A stretch of 64,000 bases of DNA from Ornithodoros turicata. Taxonomy: Eukaryota; Arthropoda; Arachnida; Ixodida; Argasidae. Made by a program: the position numbers and the translations under genes. The first letter of the stretch is position 1. Every line of letters starts with the position of its first letter. The notes beneath the pieces were generated by a model. It searched no databases, was not told the origin of the DNA, and saw only the letters and a list, made by a program, of their open reading frames with translations. The DNA is taken from NCBI RefSeq assembly GCF_037126465.1, contig NC_088201.1:230846258-230910257 (forward strand). Reading direction: 5' to 3'. Below are positions 30,721-41,566 of this stretch, piece after piece.

Positions 30721-31937
30721 CGAGGGGTGTTCAAGTCAGACTTTTCATTTTTCGCAAAACAAAATGGACTTGCTGGCGAGAAATTAGTTCTATTTTTCAA
30801 CGTAATCTCCAGCTGGACTAATGCACTTATCCCAGCGTTTCACAAGGGCTTCGATGCCAGCAGCGTAGAAATCCTTACTGGCGCGTAGCAGCCATGATCG
30901 GACCACATTCATGACCTCGTCGTCGCAGCTGAAGTGACGGCCCTCTAGGAACGCTTTCAGTGACCCAAAGAGATAGAAATTACTGGGGGGCGAAGTATGG
31001 ACTGTAAGGGGGATGTGGCAGCAGCTTCCAGCCAAGTTCCTGTAGGGTGCGTGCCCTGAGATGCGCGATATGCGGGCGTGCATTGTCCTGCAGGAGGGGG
31101 ACTCCTTTGGAGATGAGGCTCTGACGCTTTTGCTTCAGCGCCTTATCCGTGAGAACCCTACACTTATATGCACTATTGATAGTTGGCCTTACCCGTAGAC
31201 GGGGTGCTGCGGAACGTCTTGGGAGCTGGCGATCCTGGATGCTTCAATTGTTCTAATGCACGTTTAGACTCAGGAGTGAAACGGTGCGCCCACGTTCCAT
31301 CGCACGTGATCATCCGATCAAGGAGCGGCTGTGCTTCAGCGAACCTTAGCTCTTGGGAGATTTCCAGTGTTCTGTGCCGCTCAAACACGTAGAGCTGCCT
31401 CGGGGCGCAACGGGCACTAACTTTCCGAAAGTGGAGTTGTTGACGAGTAATAGTGTTCAACGTTCCCACAGAAAGGTCCGTCTTTCGAGTCAGTTCGAGA
31501 CATGTTATCTGTCGGTCCTTGAGGATCAGGCACTCCACAAGTTGGATGTTCTCAGGAACTATGACACTGGGCTTTGAGCCGCCCTGGCTGGGATCGCCCT
31601 GCACTGACGTACGGCCGTCTCCGAACCGTTTGCACCACTCATACGCTTTGCTGCGGCTAAGTGTATCGTGGCCACACTGAGCCTAAAGTCTTGAGTGAAT
31701 TTCAGATGACTTTAGGCCTTCATTCACGAGAAACTTTATGACAATTCGCTGGTTCGACGTGCGCGCTCGCCTGGTTGTTGGCCATCTTGTCCAGCGCGTG
31801 TCTTCTATTTTGCAGAAACTTTGGACCACCACGTAATGAACGCGGAGGTAGCGCGTGAAAATGACGAAAAAGAAGTAGCACGAGCCATTTGTACACTCAC
31901 GAAACGGAAAGTCCCGGTTTGATTTGAACACCCCTCG
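30721..31937 (-). mobile_element. mariner-family transposon, 1217 bp, TA duplication
   Basis: CGAGGGGTGTTCAAGTCAGA at 30721 and TTTGAACACCCCTCG at 31937 are terminal inverted repeats, flanked by TA (30719-30720, 31938-31939). Length and ends are typical of mariner elements. The transposase is on the minus strand. Confidence 0.92.
30790..31785 (-). pseudogene. mariner transposase, broken
   Basis: It starts near 31785 (MANNQ). The N-terminal HTH region has QRIVIKFLVNEGLKSSEIHS. An in-frame TAG follows at about 31684. Then FGDGRTSVQGDPSQGG, MITCDGTWAHRFTPESK (first catalytic Asp kept), GSPAPKTF, LLQDNARPH (second Asp kept), a one-base frameshift near 30990, and SNFYLFGSLKAF where the third Asp of 'SDYHLF' is Asn. 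It ends ALVKRWDKCISPAGDYVEK. Usual length about 345 residues. It is inactive for three reasons: stop, shift and lost Asp. Confidence 0.92.
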
Positions 31938-31939
31938 TA

Positions 31940-32479
31940 AATTGCGCCAGCATATGAGCCTTCGGGCATGACTCTGTCCCTGAGTCTAAGTTTGAGCACA
32001 TTCCAGAAATATATCGGATTGGCCATAAAAATGCAACGAGAAAATGCCAGTTTTCTATTAAGTATAGTGAAAATTGTGCTGTAGAATACAAATAGATAAA
32101 AAAGATCTGCCAGGTAGACGACAAGAAACAGAGAAAAAAAGCCGTACCAAAGAGGGGAGCAATGAAAGAGAGTTTCGAGCGAGAACATTTCTCCAGACTA
32201 GAGGCGCGGATTGAGGTTAATGCTGCACATAACGCCGCTAGGGGTTAACACGGCATCCGTGTAAAAAGGGGTCACACATGGTACGGCACGTGTCGACAAA
32301 CTATAGTATCCTTCAACGAGTCTTTCGTTAAGGCCTCCGGGATGAGTCCAGTTGATGTGATAGAGAAGGCGCATTTCTTCTGGTAAATTGTTAAAGCCGG
32401 ACCATGCGCAATACTCGTGCGTTATCAGCGCTATTGATCCAAGTGGCCTAAGAATTCATGAAGAAGAGGAAGGCTGAGA
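31940..32479. other. No gene recognised
   Basis: AT-rich intron DNA; nothing identifiable. Confidence 0.5.
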
Positions 32480-32970
32480 AATCATTCAACATCACATCAT
32501 GGTCAGTTTTCTGGAACGCCCATCACATCACATCACCGTCATAAACCATCACATCACGAGCCCGTAACTCAACTTCGGAATTCATCACTTCATAACCCAT
32601 CATTCAACTTCAACTTCAGAATTCATCACATCATAACCCATCATTACACTTCAGAACCCATTACTTCACATCACGTCATTCAACCTCAAATTAAGAATCC
32701 ATCACATCATTACCCATCATTCAACTTCAGAACCCATCATCGACTTCAACTTCAGAAGCCATCACCGACTTCAGAGCCCATCATCAGAATTCAACTTCGC
32801 ATCCCATCGCGGTTTTGAAGTGAATCCCATCGCAGTTTTGAAGTTGAATTCCTATGACGGGTTCTGAAATCGGTGATGGATTTTGAAGTTGAAGTTTGTG
32901 ATGGGGTCTTGAAGTTGAATTCCTATGATGGGTGCTGAAGTCGGTGATGGGGTTTTGTAGTTGAACTCCC
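32480..32970. repeat. Low-complexity CATCA/CTTCAA repeat forming an inverted structure
   Basis: The left half repeats 'cttcaacttcagaacccatca' words; the right half (32810-32960) repeats their reverse complement 'gatgggttctgaagttgaa'. The whole stretch could fold into an imperfect hairpin. The same words occur at 37130-37280 and 38022-38150. Confidence 0.75.
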
Positions 32971-33650
32971 ACAAAGGCCTACGTGGGGTGTGCCCGGCAG
33001 CAGGATTACGACGCTAGCGTCCTGCTCGCCTGTGTTCGCGTGGGTTTCCTGGTGGTGGCGGCAAAAGCATAAGCGAAGGAGGGGTACGCTGTTTGGAGGG
33101 TGCGGTCAGCCTGCACTCGGTTGGACTTGGAAGCAGGGCTTACCAATGAAGGAGGAAAGGGAGGCATGCCATGTTTGACCTCCGCTGTCGCATGTGAATG
33201 GCGGAAGGTGTGTTGCTGGCGCGGTAGGGTTGTTGCAAAATGTTGCGCCCGTTGTTGACAGATAAGTGAGCGCATAGCACCTTGCGCGTTCATGTGGCTT
33301 CGGCTGACCGCTGATGGGGCTTTGAAGTTGAATACCAACGAAGCCTACTTTGGTGTGCTCGGCTGCGCGCTGCTGGAGGATTACGACGTTGGCGTCTTCC
33401 TCGCCCCTGTTAGCGTGAATTTCCTTGTAGTGGGGCGAAAGCGGAGGAGGGGTATGCTGTTTGGAGGGTGCGGTCGCCTTGCTCTGGGTTGGGCTTGGAA
33501 GCAGGGTGCACCAAGAAAGGAGGAAAGGGAGGGGCTTCCGCTGTCGCATGCGAACGGCGGCGGGAGGTATGTTGCTTACGCGGTAGGGTTGCTGCACAAT
33601 GTTGCGCCCGTTGTTGACAGCTACGTGAGCGCATAGCACATTGGAGGTTC
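32949..33650. repeat. Tandem duplication of a ~367-bp unit
   Basis: 'ggggttttgtagttgaa' at 32949 and 'ggggctttgaagttgaa' at 33316 start two copies that share 'ggattacgacg', 'gctgtttggagggtgcggtc', 'ttggaagcagg' and 'gttgcgcccgttgttgacag'. Divergence is clear. Open frames on both strands are seen in both copies but carry no known motif. Confidence 0.8.
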
Positions 33651-33810
33651 ATGTGGCTTCGTACGACATCCATTGAACGTTCATGGGACTTCGTACGACA
33701 TCCATTGAACGTTCATGGGACTTCGTACGACATCCATTGAACGTTCATGGGACTTCGTACGGCATCCATTGAACGTTCATGGGACTTCGTACGACCGCCG
33801 TGTCTGCCGG
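33645..33810. repeat. 32-bp minisatellite, about five copies
   Basis: The unit 'catgggacttcgtacgacat' plus 'ccattgaacgtt' repeats almost without change from 33650 to 33795. The first and last copies are variant (gtggcttcg; cgtacgaccgccg). Confidence 0.9.
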
Positions 33811-35164
33811 TATATTGCACGTTCATGTTGCTTCGTACTTCTGGCTTTCCGACATTTTTCACTCGTGACGCGGGGGTATCAGCTTCGACATCGGAATACA
33901 TCGTGGCCTGCCACTCAGTATTACATGAGTTTTTGTGACATGATACTTACCGACACTGGAAATAGCGGTCATGAACGAATTCAGCGACCGGTGATCCCCT
34001 TCGCTGGACATATGTTTGTGCTTGAATTCTTTCATGCAATACACCACTGCAGTGGGTTATCCGGAATGCCAAGCAGGGGCCATTATTACAGCTACGTGAT
34101 AACAGCTTTACGCGTATAATTACCGACATGTCATAACAGCTGAAACAGCAAGCCCCCTTCTTTGCAGGGGGCGTCGCCAAACTTTTTTCTTTGGGTTGGG
34201 GGGTGTCACAGGGATGTATAGGAGGGCCTGGATAAATCACTGACACCAAAAACTGAGAATCTGTCGTCGGAAATGTGTAGGCCATTGTTTTCTTTTTCCT
34301 CCGAGGAGGGTATATACAGACGAACACTAAGTGAATTCTTAATGATCGAGACACTTGGACACATGAGCCTCACATACAGAACGTGAGGCGCAAATTAAAA
34401 TGAAGACTGCCCGGAAGGACCACCAATTTAGAATCTGTGAAACAGTTTCTTTTCCTCTCTCACAATCTGTGAATATGTGTGGACAGAGTATACAACAATT
34501 CCCGGTCTTACCTGTTTTTGTTTGATGTGTGAAACGACCTCTCATCGTAATCACTTGACTGTAGTGTTAGTCACTTTTTGAGGTAACTTCGCAAAAGTAT
34601 CATGAACAAAATAGGAAATTTCAATTTCGCTTCACGTCCAAGCAGGCAGGACGCACAACGCAGGCTCCTTTCTTTTGATTTTGCTGCTGAAAAATCCGAC
34701 GACAGTGACCCAACCTCTTCCACGTTCGCGGCGCCAGCAGAGTGCCTGCTGCGCCTTGTTGCATAGCGATGTACTGCATGTACGCTACCACGATTCCGAC
34801 GTGCTTCTGAGGTATGTCGCAGCAGAGCGTTCGTTTGGAGTTCGTGGAGGGCATTTTTTTTAACGGGGAAGCTGATAAGGCCACTGGCAAGCTTCTATGA
34901 AATGTGCGCGGAAAATGGGAACTCGCAGAACTTGGAATTGCAATTCCCACTTTGTGCCCAATTGACAATGTATATTCGGAACTCCGCTCCCAGCTTAATT
35001 GCGGCATGGTAGCAACGACTTTCGTTTCTCACTTAATTTCATTTTGAGAACTTGAAGGTTGTAACTTCATTACATATTTAGCTTAATGAAGTAAACCCTT
35101 AACTTGCAACATTTGGGTAATTAACTTCCCCACCTCTTCTGAAATGTGAGTCTCCTAAGTTTTG
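33811..35164. other. No gene; possible decayed hAT fragment at 34555-35115
   Basis: AGTCACTTTTTGAGGTAACTT-type words at 34568 and gaagttac-like words at 35060-35130 suggest an old hAT-type element. A frame at 34815-34990 reads VAAERSFGVRGGHFF, vaguely like the hATC motif. Too weak to name. Confidence 0.3.
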
Positions 35165-36822
35165 GAGAGCCATTATGTCCCCCTCGTGCCGAGTCTGTAT
35201 CTTTTGACGGGAACAGATGACTCTAACCTTACTGACGCTGACAAGGCGGTTAGATTGAACGAAGCCTTTGCAAGTGTTTTCACGCACGTAGCACACTCAC
35301 GCGTCACCAACTCGCACAGCATCTCCGCTCCAATGGATAAGATTGTGGTCACGCAGGCAGGGCTGATAAAAATCATTGAGCGTTTCAAGTTGTCGTGCGG
35401 GCTCGACCTCATCAATTCTAAAGTTCTTAAAAACACGAAAGATGCGTCCTCATTATATGTGTGTGCCATTTTTCGCAATCCCTCGAGCTTGGGGAAGCCA
35501 GTCCCGAGTGACTGGCGACAGGCAAAGGTCATTCCGGTTTTTAAGTGCGGAGACAGGTCATCACCCCTGAATTACCTACCCATATGCTGCAGGATACTCG
35601 AACATATTATTTATTCTGCACTCTCACATCATGTGGAATCCAACAACTACTTCTTCGTATTTCAACACGGGTTTCGTAAAGGTTTTTACTGTTACGCAAA
35701 TGTTTCCAAACGCAATTGGCCTCATTTATCTTTGATATCACATCTCAGATGGATAACTGTACGCAGACTCCACCTTCCTTGATTTCCGAAAAGCTTTCGA
35801 CTCTGTGTCTCATTCATAAGCTTTCTCTCCTTAATATCTACCCTGATATCATTCGCTGCTTCCAGAGTTACCTATCCAACTGGTCTCAGGCTACACTTGT
35901 TAACCATACCCTTTCATTCCTGTGTCTTCCGGGGTCCCGCAGGGTTCAGTTCTTGGACCTCTATTGTTTCTCATCTTTATCAGTGATCTACCAAATACAT
36001 TAACATCCTCCATCATGCTCTTTGCTGATGACTGTGTCCTTTATCGACCAATACGTTCTCCTTCTGACCGGATGGCTCTTCAGCAGGATCTTAACTCAAT
36101 ATTCGACTGGTGTTCTGTCTGGCTGCTAACATTAAACGCTTCTACATGTTGCTACCTCCTATACCTCCTATAAATACTTGGGTCTTACTCTTTCTTTCTT
36201 GGGCCGACCACATCATCAGTGAAGCAAATCGTGTCCTAGGTTTTCTTCGTCCAACTCTAAGACTAGCATCGTCCCCTGTGAGCCGTTTTGCATACCAGAC
36301 TTTGGTCCGGCCCAAACTTGAGTATGCTTCCAGCATCTGGGACCCACACCACGCTAATCATGTCGATCTCCTTGAACCTGTTCAGAATCGCCGCCACCAG
36401 ATTTATACTTTCTAATTACACTGATCCATCCAGTATCACCTTACTTAAATCGTGTCTTGATCTGCCTGCACTCCAGCAGCGTAGGAAACATTCTCGCCTC
36501 TTCCATAAACTATATTACGTATCATCGATTCGCCCTTCGTTCATATGTCCAGCCAGTTACATCTCATCTAGATTAGATCATTCTTGTAAAATAGAGCCTA
36601 TTACTTGTAACAACTCCTACTTTATGTACTCATTTTTCCCCCAAACAATCTCCGACTGGAACGCCTCAGTCACTCGCATCCCTCTCTGATCATTCATCAT
36701 TTCGAGTCACATTGGCTATTTACCTTTTTTGTTAAATACTGCAATATTGTCAATTTGTTTCAAGTCGATGCTTTCCCCCCTCATGTATCGCCCCATTTGA
36801 GGTATTGACAATAAATAAATAA
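35165..36822 (+). pseudogene. CR1/L2-like LINE, 5'-truncated reverse transcriptase
   Basis: Frames in order show LNEAFASVFTHV, DWRQAKVIPVFKCGDRSSPL, LEHIIYSALSHHVESNNYFF, QHGFRKGFYC, SGVPQGSVLGPLLFLIF, LFADDCVLYRP (catalytic FADD at 36021-36032), TLVRPKLEYASSIWDP, ATRFILSNY, SRLFHKLYYVSSIRPSF and a C-terminal PQTISDWNASV. This is the C-terminal half of a CR1/L2-clade ORF2; the endonuclease is missing. At least five frameshifts. It ends in AATAAATAAATAAA, as the short repeats that end L2-type LINEs. Confidence 0.88.
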
Positions 36823-37280
36823 ATGTACTTTTTTTGCAATCAACATCTACGAAATAGCAGCTGCGTGCTCTGATGGAAGACTACTGGTACATTGTGTCCG
36901 ATGGATGCTACTTGACATTGCCCTCCACGCCCCACTACGCGAGAGAGTGACGCGTTACAAACACTTTCCTTCGGCTGGAGATCCGCCAGGCATCTGCAGT
37001 GTCAGGCCCACACCAGACACGAAACGCGAAGCGTTTATGTTCGCACTCCAATACACATTTGCCCTTCACTCCGCACGCACAAGTGACGAGACGTGAACGT
37101 CAGACATTGACTGAACTGCGTCGGCTTCAAAACCTATTATAAGGACTTCGAAACCTATCCAACATCTCCAAAATCCATCGCGCATACTTCAACTTCAAAA
37201 CCCATCCGCTGACTTCCCCTTAAAAACCAACTCGCTGGCTTCAAAACCCACCACACTGACTTCCATCCACCATCATACTG
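36823..37280. repeat. Unrecognised DNA ending in CTTCAAAACCCAT low-complexity repeat
   Basis: 37120-37280 repeats cttcaaaacccatc words like those at 32480-32970. The rest shows nothing. It continues at 38022 after an inserted MITE. Confidence 0.5.
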
Positions 37281-38021
37281 CAGACTTGTACGTATTTGGA
37301 GTATTGTATTTAAAATACTGTATTTTAAATACAATTTGCGGCATTTTGGTACTCTACCCAATACTTTTTGTTTTGTGTATTTGTACTCTATTTAAAATAC
37401 ATTTTATGGTATTTTCTACTCAATACTCTAATTACATATTTTGGACCTCCCTCTCAAACTTTCTGTGTCTCGTCTTTCCATTATGTTGCTTGTTCAGTGG
37501 AAATTTCTTGAGTCCCTCGGACTTGACCCGGACATTGGCCCTTCTTGGAAGTCTCCATTTAGTGATCTTGCCCCGTATGTACTAATCCTTGGCGGGTGAG
37601 GGTTCTTTTATGTATGCCCTGACGTGGTAACGCCGAATTCTGACCTCGCCGAACAGGGACCTGCTAGAAGTTTGATTTGTTCTGGGTCAGATATATTTAG
37701 TGGAGTTATATGTCACTTTGTCATCTTTTTGGGACTTGTGTTTAGATGACTCCTATCACACAGGGACGGCTTGCATAGTACGCGGGTTTTAGGTGGTTCA
37801 TGTCACATAGCGACGACTCGCCGCATTGACCAGTGACTGGTGACTTTTTGCGTTCAAGAATAAATAGTATCTTAATTGTATTTCAAATACTTTTTGAAGT
37901 ATTTCGTACTCTTTCTTAATTACTTTAATTTTCATGTATTTATACTCTATCTTAATTACATTCTATCGTCAGTATTTATTATCTTTCTTAAATACATTTT
38001 TTAGTATCTTGTACATGTCTG
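37281..38021. mobile_element. hAT-like MITE inserted in the CTTCAA/CATCA repeat
   Basis: CAGACTTGTACGTATTTG at the left and AGTATCTTGTACATGTCTG at the right are inverted repeats. TATTTAAAATACATTTT words fill both ends. The flanks are catcatac (before a TG) and catcatag, an imperfect candidate 8-bp duplication. The interior (37455-37860) is unrelated single-copy-like DNA without a transposase. Confidence 0.6.
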
Positions 38022-38768
38022 CATCATAGCCCTTCATTCAACTTCAACTTCACATCACGTCATGCCCTTCATTCAACATCACATCATTCTCTATGAGGTG
38101 ATAGTGAATGAAGTCGGTGAAGGCCATCATGAATGAATTCGCCGACCTATGCTAGAAGCTAGAGGTGAACAAGGTCGTGTCCGAAAGCCACGGTCTTAAG
38201 GAGATTATGGTCCCTAAACGGGACGCTGTCCTACTTTTCTTTCAGTGGGAGGAAGTGAACAAGTGCCCGTTCGTGAAACCCAGCCCTCTCCTTCCGATTT
38301 GTTTCGGTTTCAGTCTGTCTACCAATGTCATGATGAGGCTTCTCTGCTAGAGGTCTATTCGAACGCTTTGCATCTTACTCCCTGTGGGCGCACAATGGTT
38401 TAGTTTCATTTCAGTGGCAGCTGTTCTTACTTCCTGAATAAGATACTGTCATTGATTGAATGTCACGTTTTATGCCATGAAGGAACCGGAGAAAGCAAGA
38501 AAATATGTGGACGTGAGTGAAAGGCGAGTTAAAAGTAACTTGGAACTTAACTGAAGTTACTTTGGCAAAGTTTCCTGAAAAAGGAACGAGTTCCTCTGAA
38601 AGTTACCACGGCGCAAAAGTACCGAGTTAAGTTACAAGTTTCCAAAAAAAAAAAGGAACTTAGTTACAGTAACGAGTTACCTCGAACTCTGCGTGCTAGT
38701 ATTACCGAACGCTTACGCTAAATAATAAAATCGCCAGATCATCATAATCGATATGGAATTCGCTGCAG
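38022..38768. other. CATCA repeat tail, then AGTTAC-rich MITE-like DNA
   Basis: 38022-38150 continues the cttcaacttcac/catcac repeat. 38525-38690 is rich in gaacttagttac/gtaacttggaac words in both orientations, as in small hAT-type MITEs. No gene. Confidence 0.45.
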
Positions 38769-38957
38769 GTTTACACCTTGGAGTTCATGAAGTCCCTACG
38801 GCTGCCCCACAACCTGCGAGTGCTACTAGCTTTCTCAAGCGCTGCCTACAATAATGTTTACAGACCCCCAACGTGGAAGGACGATATCAATATCTACCCG
38901 AACCGGAAGTGTAGCACGAGCAATATATTGCGCAATGCTTACGAATGGAATAGAAGG
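38769..38957 (+). CDS. GH18-like host gene, internal exon (63 codons, phase 0-0)
   Basis: Bounded by cgctgcag| and |GTAGGTAA, exactly 63 codons and phase-compatible with its neighbours. It encodes YTLEFMKSLRLPHNLRVLLA then FSSAAYNNVYRPPTW and IYPNRKCSTSNILRNAYEW. NLRVLLAFSSAAYNN resembles the GH18 strand-loop 'KL.LGIP.YG'. Uninterrupted by stops, unlike every TE frame around it. The next exon seen is 5.6 kb away; further exons between cannot be excluded. Confidence 0.72.
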
Positions 38958-39140
38958 GTAGGTAATACAACCGGCCGCTGCTGGGGAATAAATGTTAATT
39001 CATTTAAGAGCAGTCAATGTGATGTTCATTGGAAGTGATGGATGACATGCTCGGCATATTATTTGCACATGGTTACACAGAGGTTGGAGACTTGTCTTGC
39101 CGTCAATTAATGTTCCTGCTTTTAAATTGTACACGGGATA

Positions 39141-40043
39141 AGGCCGATTCCCATAACAAGCGACACGCGGCAGGTGCACGCGAGAAACGACAAAATCGAC
39201 GGCACCGCCGCCACGCGAGCGTCAAAACAGCTTTGTCGCTGCTCAATATTTCTGCATCTACTCCCAGTTAGATATTTGTATCATGTCGCTGAGTATCGTT
39301 GCCCGTTGTTTGACAAAGCCAGTTAGATTTGGCGGCATGAAACAAGAACTGAACGCGTGGGCAACGCCAAGTCTGGAGAGGGCACCGTGTTTTGGCACCC
39401 GTGTTTTGGCGCGCAACAAGCATGGACATCGAGCCGAATGGTTCTCGGGCTCCTGAACGCTCGAAACATAAGAGTGAACAAACCGACGAACAACAGTTTC
39501 TGGTTGACCTTGTGCGTCGGGAACCTCTATGGAAATAACGTCACCCCGAACACAGCAACCGAAATCTTGCTCGCGAAGTTGCGGACGCAATGAAGGAGGG
39601 CTCGGCCGTCTTTCGCCACAACAGGAGGCAGGATCGAAGAAGAAGCTGCTTCTTCCGCAACGACATCATTTGGTTGTTTCGAGACATCGCAGCATAAAGC
39701 GCGCGCTTTCGACAGTTCGCAAACCGAAACTAACAAAAGTAGCAGACGAAGAAGTGGACGTGACGTTAGCAACTTGAACCGCAGCGCCATTGCGTTACGG
39801 CGAATATTACATAGCGCCTTCATTACAAATTCTCGTTTTGGTGACTGAAATATTACGTTTGGTATATTTATGGCAATTTACAACTTAGCGCTCAAATGAA
39901 ATGATCATTGCGCTTCTCCAAAAACATTACTTGTCGGCGACGAAATGTCGCTGCGTAAATGGACCAGGAAGTGGCGCCATCACAGACGAGACAGCGACAA
40001 ATTCTACTGCGCATCTCTTGTCGCTTGTTATGGGATTCGGGCT
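39141..40043. mobile_element. PIF/Harbinger-like element remnant, 903 bp, ATA duplication
   Basis: AGGCCGATTCCCATAACAAG at the left is mirrored by CTTGTTATGGGATTCGGGCT at the right. ATA flanks both sides (39138-39140, 40044-40046). Sub-terminal DNA has repeated GCGACA words. About 400 bp (39380-39770), absent from the sister copy at 56187-56743, contain NEQQFLVDLVRREPLWK followed by HPEHS (39478-39555), which resembles the MADF/Myb-SANT protein that Harbinger elements carry next to their transposase. Confidence 0.65.
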
Positions 40044-40264
40044 ATAGTCATACGGGATGATGCCGCTTAAGCGATGTCGTACCTTGCTAAGCGGTCAACA
40101 GCAAAAGGAGCAATGCACATGGCTCCATCATGTAGATGAGTGCTAGAACACATGTAGTTAACTGGCTGTCCTCAGGGCTGGTGAGGGTAGTTGCCGAATC
40201 GCCTAGAATGATCCGGTTAAAGCTGACACATACGTACTACAAAATGCTCGTCTGAACTGAGAGC
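40044..40264. other. No gene recognised
   Basis: Short intron segment between two elements. Confidence 0.4.
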
Positions 40265-40560
40265 GCTAGAAACACAGAGAACGGGGAAACAGACAGGACG
40301 GGTGCTAACTTCTAAATACGTTTATTGAAGAAAATGAGCAAAAACGAAGATATCAGCTTCACAGCACACGTTCACGGTTCTGAGGAAGATCAGTTCTTTT
40401 CGGGTTAAAGATACGGAAGGTGTGCTTACGCACGCGCCTTGATGGCTACTTATCTTTTCTTCTTCTCTTATTTCCCTCGTTAGTTTAGTCTTTTTTGTTG
40501 CGATGATATGGCAATCTCTATAGATAGGTTCACATCAATGAGTGATACTATGATGAACCA
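40265..40560 (-). mobile_element. Terminal fragment of a Penelope-like element, inverted relative to the next feature
   Basis: Minus strand: 'ttcttcaataaacgtattta' with a polyadenylation signal, followed by 'gttagcacccgtcctgtctg' and 'gttctctgtgtttctagcgc', resembling end regions of Penelope-like elements. Such elements often carry an inverted terminal piece upstream of a truncated copy, which would explain the opposite orientation of the endonuclease fragment at 40600-40880. Confidence 0.45.
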
Positions 40561-40599
40561 ATCACCCGTCTTTTTTTCTTAGATGAGTATAGGATGAAG

Positions 40600-40880
40600 A
40601 TAGGTAGGTACGCAAGCACGTTCAACACGCTAACTCCGTCAAAAGCACTGCGAGCAATTACACACGCCCCGTTAACCACGCGTTTACATGCACAAGCTCC
40701 AATGTCATATACTGCATTGAATGCGGCGACTGCTCTACGCAATACATTGGTGAAACCGGCCAACAAATGAGCAACTGCCTTACCGGACACAGAACAGACA
40801 CGTCCAACAAACTCCCCAAAGCAGTCGCCGAACACTTTAACGTTCCGAATGGTCATAATCTTGACAACATTAAACTATAC
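40600..40880 (+). pseudogene. Penelope-like GIY-YIG endonuclease fragment
   Basis: The frame from 40623 to about 40880 reads SNVIYCIECGDCSTQYIGET then GQQMSNCLTGHRTDTSNK and AVAEHFNVPNGHNLDNIK. This is the endonuclease of Penelope-like elements: the 'VYCI.C..C..QYIGET' GIY-YIG variant, the conserved Arg (HR) and 'AEHFN..GH...D'. It is open throughout but cut at 40880 by the insertion of a foldback element, so the C-terminus is lost. No RT precedes it. Confidence 0.85.
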
Positions 40881-41566
40881 TTTGTGTCCACGCTAAGTGT
40901 GAACAGATTTTTTAAAAATATATATAACACTTTTTCCAAGACGAAATCAATTGCAATATAGCATGTGCTGAAGGGCAGTCCCTAGCAGGGCATTAGCAAA
41001 GTCCAAAAGCAATGTCTTAATTAACTTTCATTAATTAACTTGTTAATTATAATAGCTACAAAGTTGTCCCAATGGGAACATCTGTTCCTTTCGGTCACAT
41101 GATATCGTAGCCGTTTTCAGAACAAAAATCCGTTCCATAGATCGCCCGCAAAAAAATTAGTGAAGGAACGCCTTTTCTTTTCTTTATTTTGTTCATTGCG
41201 CATCTTTGCAGACGCGTATTTCCTTCATCCCCAACACGACAGGGGGAAGGAGCACAGTGCCGCCTCATGTGTCGAAGATGAGCTTTAACTTGCGGAAACG
41301 AAACAAAAACAAGCGTATCGGGTGACTCTATCGGAACTGGCCCTATCTTGGGTTGCATGTTCTGTTTCCTTAAAACAAAATAAAGAAAAAAATGGCGTTC
41401 CTTCACTAATTTTTTGCGGGCGATCTATGGAACGGATTTTTGTTCTGAAAACGGCTACGATATCATGTGACCGAAAGGAACAGATGTTCCCATTGGGACA
41501 GCTTTGTAGCTTTTATAATTAACAAGTAAATTAATGAAAGTTAATTAAGATATTGCCTTTGGACTT
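40881..41566. mobile_element. Foldback family copy, right end truncated
   Basis: Starts TTTGTGTCCACGCTAAGTGTG (CAGGGTG damaged) next to TATA and follows the 13285-14182 family through both arms. It stops at about 41566 inside 'ttgcctttggactttg', where gypsy sequence begins, so its last ~130 bp are missing. Confidence 0.8.

Noticed and set aside
40370..40410. Another hammerhead in the Penelope-like terminal piece
   Set aside because: CTGAGGAAGATC and the following bases do not form the core or stem II convincingly.
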